From Eulemur rufifrons (lineage: Eukaryota; Chordata; Mammalia; Primates; Lemuridae): a stretch of DNA of 64,000 nucleotides. Each line of letters opens with the position of its first letter. Positions within the stretch are counted from its first letter, which is position 1. Positions 58,401-64,000 of this stretch are shown piece by piece. Location of the stretch: NCBI RefSeq assembly GCF_041146395.1, contig NC_090989.1:247184843-247248842 (forward strand), written 5' to 3'. The notes below the pieces were generated by a model that saw nothing but the letters and a program-made list of their open reading frames with translations, had not been told where the DNA came from and searched no databases. The position numbers and the translations under genes are program-made.

Positions 58401-59854
58401 TATGACAAAGGGGGACAGCCTGCTTTGAAGTTCAGAAAGAATGAAGACTTTAGAAAATAAGCCTCATAGGTAGTGCCTGAATTTCTAGAATTTCCTCTAA
58501 AAGATTCTATAAACATTATTAGAAATAAATTTCATCTGCTTTGATGTCACATTCACTAAGACCAAATGACATTAAGAGCACAGGACAGATTTTTAGTAAC
58601 CACCTCATCCCTCATCTCACCTTAACTTCCACTGGGCACTTGTCAAAAACATTATTTTCACACAGGCATATTTTCATGTAGGCATTAATTTAGAACGCAT
58701 GGCTAATGTAGTCAAAATTAAAACTTTCTGAGAACAAGTGAAAAAAATTCATGTTGTGTACCCAGTTGCTGATGGTAATTATTTTCTGTGCTTCTGCTAT
58801 GATGTCATTTGCTTGTCCAAGTTCTCACTCAAATGATACCTTACACAGTCCAGCCATCTCACCTTTCAGAACTGCAAGACAACATAATTTTAATACCCAC
58901 CTCATATTTCCTTTCTGAAAGAAGATATCAGATTCATCCTATCCATTTCTTATGGTAGTGTGTGCAATTTTACATTTTATATTAAACTTTGTTGTGGACA
59001 ATGGTGTATGCAAGTCACTTTTATTGAAACCGATGTGGATTTTTTGAATAGTGTTAAATGTTTAAATATATTTCCCAATTGAGATTCTAATGAATAAAAT
59101 TCAAATTTTAGGAAGACTTAAAATTCAGATTTCATATAAAATCCAGGTTCTCATCACAAAGCTAGCTCAACAGATGTGCAGAGGGGTGTGTGTGTGTGTT
59201 GTTTTTCTTGTTCTTTCAAGTCATTGTAAAGGAAAACAGAACATCAAGATCACACAACAACAATGCCCAGCTTGTCTGAACAATAGTGCATGGGTTTTGA
59301 CAATTTACTCTGACATCTTGAAATTCTGATCATTTTTCTTCTGATAAAAATATGAAAAGTCAATTGGGCAACAAATTAACATTTTTCATAGAATATGTTT
59401 GCAAATGAGGTTAAAATGCACGCTTCACAGTAGTCAGTTGATGAGAAAAAGGTCTAGCTTTCTTACAAATTGCTTTCCCTTTAGTGTCAACACGTACAAC
59501 AACCCAAACTGGCTGAGATTTGAGAAGCTGCTGAGGGTTTACAGGTGCCCCACCTCTGAAGGTGCTAGCTGTAACAGCAGATTCTCAATGCAAGCTGCTC
59601 ATCCCCAGGAATTCTCTTTTTTCCTCTAAATATGACAGCACAGCATTGTGTATCAGTTGTTTGGAGAGAGCATGCTAAACAGACAAATGTATGAATTTTA
59701 TATCTGGCATATGGAAACATGCTAAGGTTAGTTATTTAAAGACCAGACAACTCCTGAGCAAAATGACATTTAATGAACTACATGTTCCTTTTTTATGATT
59801 TATTTAAAAATGTACCAAGGATCCAGACTGGCAAAAATATTTTCTCCTTTGCTT
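58401..59854. other. Non-coding DNA, unassigned
   Basis: No gene seen. The part 58.79-58.95 kb may be diverged L2. Confidence 0.4.
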
Positions 59855-60722
59855 TTATTTTTCAAAATTTGTATTGTGGTAAAATACATATAACACAAAC
59901 ACAAAATATACCACTGTAACCATTTTTAAGTATATAATTCAGCGGTATTAGGTACATTCATATCGTTGTACATTCATCACCACCATTCACCTTTAGAACT
60001 CTTTTCATCTTGTAAAATGTACCTTACCCATTAAAACATAACTTTCCATTTCCTCCACGCCAGCCCCTTGTAACCACCATTCTACTTTCTGTTCCTTTGA
60101 TTTTGACTATTTTAGGTACCTCACTAGAAGTGGAATCATATAGTGTCTTTTTGTGACTGGCTTATTTCACTTAGCATAATGTCCTCATGGATATGTCGTA
60201 GCAAGCATATGTCACAATTTCCTTCTTTTCTACAGCTCAGCAACATTCCATCATATGTGTATATCACACTTTGTTTATCCATTCATCTGTTGATGGACAC
60301 ACGGGTTGCTTCAATATTTTATCTATTGTGAATAATTTGGGTATAAGCATGGATGTACAAATATCTCCTCAAGATCCTGCTTCCAATTTTTTTAAGGTAT
60401 GTATCCAGAAATGGTATTGCTGGATCATATGATAAACCTATTTTGATATTTTATTGCCATATTGTTTTCCACAGAAGCTGTAGAATTTTACATTCTATCA
60501 ATAGCACACAAAGATTCCAATTTCTCCACATCCTGTCAACACTTTTTATTTTGTTTCTTTGATAGTGGCCTAATGAGTATGGGGTGGTATCTCATTGTGG
60601 TTTTAATTTGAATTTCTCTAATGATTTCTGATTTTGAGCATATTTTAATGTGATCATTAGCCATTTAATAAACTTCTCTGAAAATGCCTATTCAAATTTT
60701 TTGTCCATTCATGAACAGGGTT
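59855..60722 (-). repeat. L1 3' end, 5' part inverted at its right edge
   Basis: 'aaaatttgtattgtggtaaaatacatataacac..accattcacctttagaac', 'tcacttagcataatgtcctcatgg', 'gtttatccattcatctgttgatggacac' and 'ggtggtatctcattgtggttttaatttgaatttctctaatg' are the reverse complement of an L1 ORF2 end and 3' UTR. At about 60722 the orientation flips. Confidence 0.9.
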
Positions 60723-60995
60723 ATTTGTCCAGAAGTTCTAGCCAGGGCAATTAGACAAGGAAAAGAAAAAAAAAAATCCAAATTAAAAAGGGAGAAGTAA
60801 AATTATCTCTGTTCAAAGATAATATGATCTTATATGTAGAAAACCCTAAAATTTCCTCCAAACTCTAATAGAATGAATAAATGAATTCAGGAAAGTAGCA
60901 GGATGCAAAGTCAACACACAAACATCAGTTGCATTTCTATACACTAACGATGATCAATCTGAAAAAAAATTCAGAAAACAGCTCATTGGCTTTTT
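60723..60995 (+). repeat. Inverted L1 ORF2 segment (RT region)
   Basis: 'cagaagttctagccagggcaattagacaaggaaaag' and 'aggaaagtagcaggatgcaaagtcaacacacaaacatcagttgcatttctatacactaac' are sense-strand L1 ORF2 around the RT core, upstream of the part present in the neighbouring minus-strand piece. Together they form one 5'-inverted L1. Confidence 0.8.
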
Positions 60996-61149
60996 AAGAA
61001 TTTTTATCAATATATATTTGGTGGCAAAAAGAGAAAATAGCAATGATATGAAATATGCATTAGAAACTTAGAATTTTCATTTAAAAATATAACTTTCATA
61101 GTAAACTTTTAATTCATTTTTCTTTTTTCTTTGTTTTCTTTTTTTCTTG

Positions 61150-61412
61150 TTGAGACAAGATCTTACTCTGTTGCCCAGGCTGGAGTTCAGTAGCATGATC
61201 ATAGCTCACTGCAACCTCGAACTTCTCAAAGGATTCTCCCATCTCAGACTCCTGAGTAGCTGGGATTGCAAGTATGTGCCAACAGGCCTGGATAATCTTT
61301 TAAATGTTTTTGTTTTTATTTTTTTGGAGAGATGAAGTCTTGCTATGTTGCCCAGGCTAGTCTTGAACTTCTGGCCTGAAGTGATTCTCCTGCCTCACCC
61401 TCCCAAAGTGTC
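61150..61412 (-). mobile_element. Old Alu SINE (AluJ-like), diverged
   Basis: Reverse-complement Alu from 'ttgagacaagatcttactctgttgcccaggctggag' to 'gcctcaccctcccaaagtg', with the GGCCGGG end missing and many changes. It lacks the strepsirrhine-specific wording of the younger copies. Confidence 0.85.
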
Positions 61413-61572
61413 ATTTTTGTCTTTCTCTTAAAATGATAAATACGTAATATAATTTTGGATATGCTGGGATTTACTTACAATTTCATTTTATGGCTGGGGA
61501 ACTGACTTGCCTAAGTTTTCATAGCTAGGTCTTTAGTCATATTCTATGCTACTTGTTTGTTTCTCCATAAAA

Positions 61573-61609
61573 TACACACTACACACACAAACACACACAC
61601 ACACACACA
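61573..61609. repeat. (CA)n microsatellite
   Basis: An imperfect CA array with two interruptions. Confidence 0.92.
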
Positions 61610-63580
61610 TCTCAACATGTAAATGTAACTGAAGAATAGTGAAAAGAGACCTCTATTCACCACAAAATATGTTCTCTCTACCTCAGTAGCTCTGTAGTAA
61701 TGAACAAATCACTGTTCTCTTTGAGCTTGATTTTCTTTATCTGGAGAACAAAGAAATGGAGGGGACTCTATTAGTGTCATCGACCCTGCACAGGTGGCCA
61801 CAGTGGCTTTTCATTTGTGCTCCACTGTGCTGCAGGGCTCAGCAGATGACTTCAGGGATTCAAACCTGAAGGCTGGGGCTGGGCTGTGGGAGTGTGAGGG
61901 TGGCAGCTGCTGTGCGGGTGGAGCTTGGACTGCCGCTTCCTACTCCACTCACACAAGTAGATGCTCAGCTTATGACTGGGTTATAAATTGATACTTGATT
62001 ATGAGATTCATTTTAAGCCAGGATTATGCTACTAATGTTGATTATTATGATGATCACAAGGACTGGTGCTTTAAAAAGAGGCTTTAAAAATGTGAGCGGT
62101 ATTAATATTATTAAATCAATCAGTATTAATTTAACAATAATTATTTAATTCCCACATTATAAGTGTTTCTTAATCACATGAATCATAAAACTTCTTCCCC
62201 CAAAGCATATATTTGCACTGAATTGGAGTTGTACATAAGTAAAGCAGAAGCTTGTCTATTTTTTATATTTTTGACAAGTGAGAACGACAGATTCCATAAA
62301 CTTTCTATCCCAGGGTTTCCTATTCTAGTCTTCTAGCTATCAAAATTAAAACTAGTAAGACTTTCAAAACTATACTTGGTACTATTTTAGGGGAGCAGAG
62401 GCTCCCTGATTTTTTTTGAATTTTATTTTTTTCCAAGGCCCATGAGACAATTTCATCACGATTTGTTCTGATCCAGCCTTTAAATCAGGTAAAAATTCAC
62501 AAAGCTCCCAATGAGATAAAATAATACTTATATAAAAATATATAAAATTTGATTTTAAGCACACAGATAGATAAATAGATTTTTAATACATATTTTTAAA
62601 ATAGTTTCCCTCACTATGTGTTTTATAATCTTCTGCAAAAAGAAGGCAACAAAGGGGCTAATATTTCCTAATTGTTTTTCAAATCATGAGTTGGTTTAGA
62701 AGGAGATTAGAGTAGGTACACCTTACTGATTGTGTTTTTAATATTTGCAGTTCCAACTATTTGCTAAAAACTCTGAAACTCCCTGACATGTAATAATCTG
62801 TTAGATTGTTGAGATATATGTTTGAGTCACCTTCTGATGGGGGTGAGAGCTCTTCTTAAGTATAGTAATGAGTCATTTAGTAATGAGTGAACCAAAGTAA
62901 CTGCTCTACAAACTCCTCTCAACTGAGCTTCATTGTTCTGTGGTTTTTGCCTTAGTAATGATGGATATTTGTTTCTGAGAGAGTAATGATTTTACACAAA
63001 TAATATAGCTTCAGGGGATCATAAGGATATGTGTTGAGATTTCATGAATAGAGACTTGTTGAAAAGTTGTTTATTATAGTAGAGCATTGAAAACAATCCC
63101 CGACTTCAAAAATAAGAGGTTAGTTAAGTAAAGGTTTATTACATTTAAATGGTGAAATTTTGTGTCTAAAAAATAACATTGCAGAAAACTATTTAGCAGT
63201 ATGGGAGACTGGCCATAAATTACACTGTTAAGTGACAATAACCACAATACATATAACAGAAGAGTGAGATAAACAGAGAGCAGACAAGGAACCCTTGAAG
63301 GACAGGAACCAGAATCCCTCAGAAAAGCAAATTCTTCAAAATGCATTTAGCCTATAAATCAATTCACATACTAGATCCTTTTTTCTTTAGTTAAATGAAA
63401 ATCACTCACATAGGATAATGGAATGGATGGGAGGCTATCAATTCCTGTCTCAGAATATCCCAGACATCGAGTCTTCCTCTTAGCATCCTCTCCAGCCTGT
63501 CTGCTTCCACTTTTGACTTACTCAAAATGTCTTTTGAAGACAACAACCAGAGCAGTGTATTTGAAATGAAATTTGAATGT
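61610..63580. other. AT-rich non-coding DNA
   Basis: Nothing that I can name. Short motif-free frames only. Confidence 0.4.
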
Positions 63581-63584
63581 TAAC

Positions 63585-63960
63585 ACTTTCTAAAACCTTG
63601 AATGGCATCTCCATTACATTGACAATAAATCCCAAATTCTTTACTGTGGCCTGTGAGGCCCTGCATGAAATAGTCCTGCCTCTGTCTGCTATCTCATTTC
63701 ATGATGCTCCAGTTAGAGTTCACTTGCCTCCTATTACACTATCACTCTTCCAAGCTTTTCCCCAATTCAGGGTCTATGAATTTATTATCTGTTTCCCAGA
63801 AATAATCTTCTGGTTGCTCATTCCTTAGGTCCCAGTTTAATTATCATCTCAAACACATACAAAATCTCAGCTAAAGTAGGCTTGCTGCATCTTGTATCAT
63901 TTTCTATAACAACACCTCAATCAGTTTTAATTATTTTATTTGTCTGTCTGGCCCTTTACA
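63585..63960 (+). repeat. L2 LINE 3' region
   Basis: 'ctaaaaccttgaatggcatctccattacattgacaataaatcccaaattctttactgtggcctgtgaggccctgcatgaa' through 'ctcattccttaggtcccagtttaattatcatctc' is the sense 3' section of L2. The 83-codon frame at 63577-63828 lies within it and is not a host gene. Confidence 0.78.
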
Positions 63961-64000
63961 GAAAAAGTGTTAGACTATCTGTTCTATGAGAATTGTAATA

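Overview
The window is mammalian nuclear DNA from a primate, most likely a strepsirrhine (lemur or galago group). The pointer is the Alu sequence: several copies carry the right-arm and linker wording typical of strepsirrhine Alu, and two L1 elements share a matching 3' UTR type. The DNA is AT-rich, gene-poor and packed with interspersed repeats (Alu, L1, L2, MIR, MaLR, ERV-L, Tigger). I found no host protein-coding exon, rRNA or tRNA gene that I can support. Family names come from memory of consensus sequences, not from a database search.

Layout. 1-7.6 kb: unassigned AT-rich DNA, an L2 relic and a young Alu with a perfect 16-bp target-site duplication (TSD). 7.6-14.7 kb: a nearly full-length but decayed L1. 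14.7-29 kb: older L1, MaLR, MIR, ERV-L (dUTPase-end) and Tigger relics plus two Alus. 29-42 kb: a second strepsirrhine-type L1 3' end, ancient L1/L2/MIR pieces, a tandem 20-bp palindrome at 30.96 kb and a 21-bp perfect hairpin at 41.73 kb. 42.35-43.32 kb: a solo class II (betaretrovirus-like) LTR bounded by a 6-bp TSD; it carries two covarying hairpins with a palindromic loop. 45.28-54.92 kb: a complete endogenous gammaretrovirus provirus on the + strand, with paired LTRs, a 4-bp TSD, a tRNA-Pro primer site, gag, pol, env and a polypurine tract. 54.9-64 kb: AT-rich DNA with L2/MIR relics, a 5'-inverted L1, an old Alu and an L2.

The provirus is the centre of interest. Its LTRs differ by only two substitutions and one G-run length change, so it integrated recently. 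Even so, it is defective: 13 in-frame premature stops across gag, pol and env, and one frame change at an A-run in pol. Nine of the stops are in env, which has no frameshift. That pattern fits G-to-A editing during reverse transcription, or mobilisation of an already defective copy, better than slow decay. The 1.5-kb leader between the primer site and gag is about three times the length I would expect for the group. It contains a CpG-rich triplet/minisatellite block and an ATG-started 65-codon frame predicting two membrane helices, which matches no gammaretroviral gene I know.
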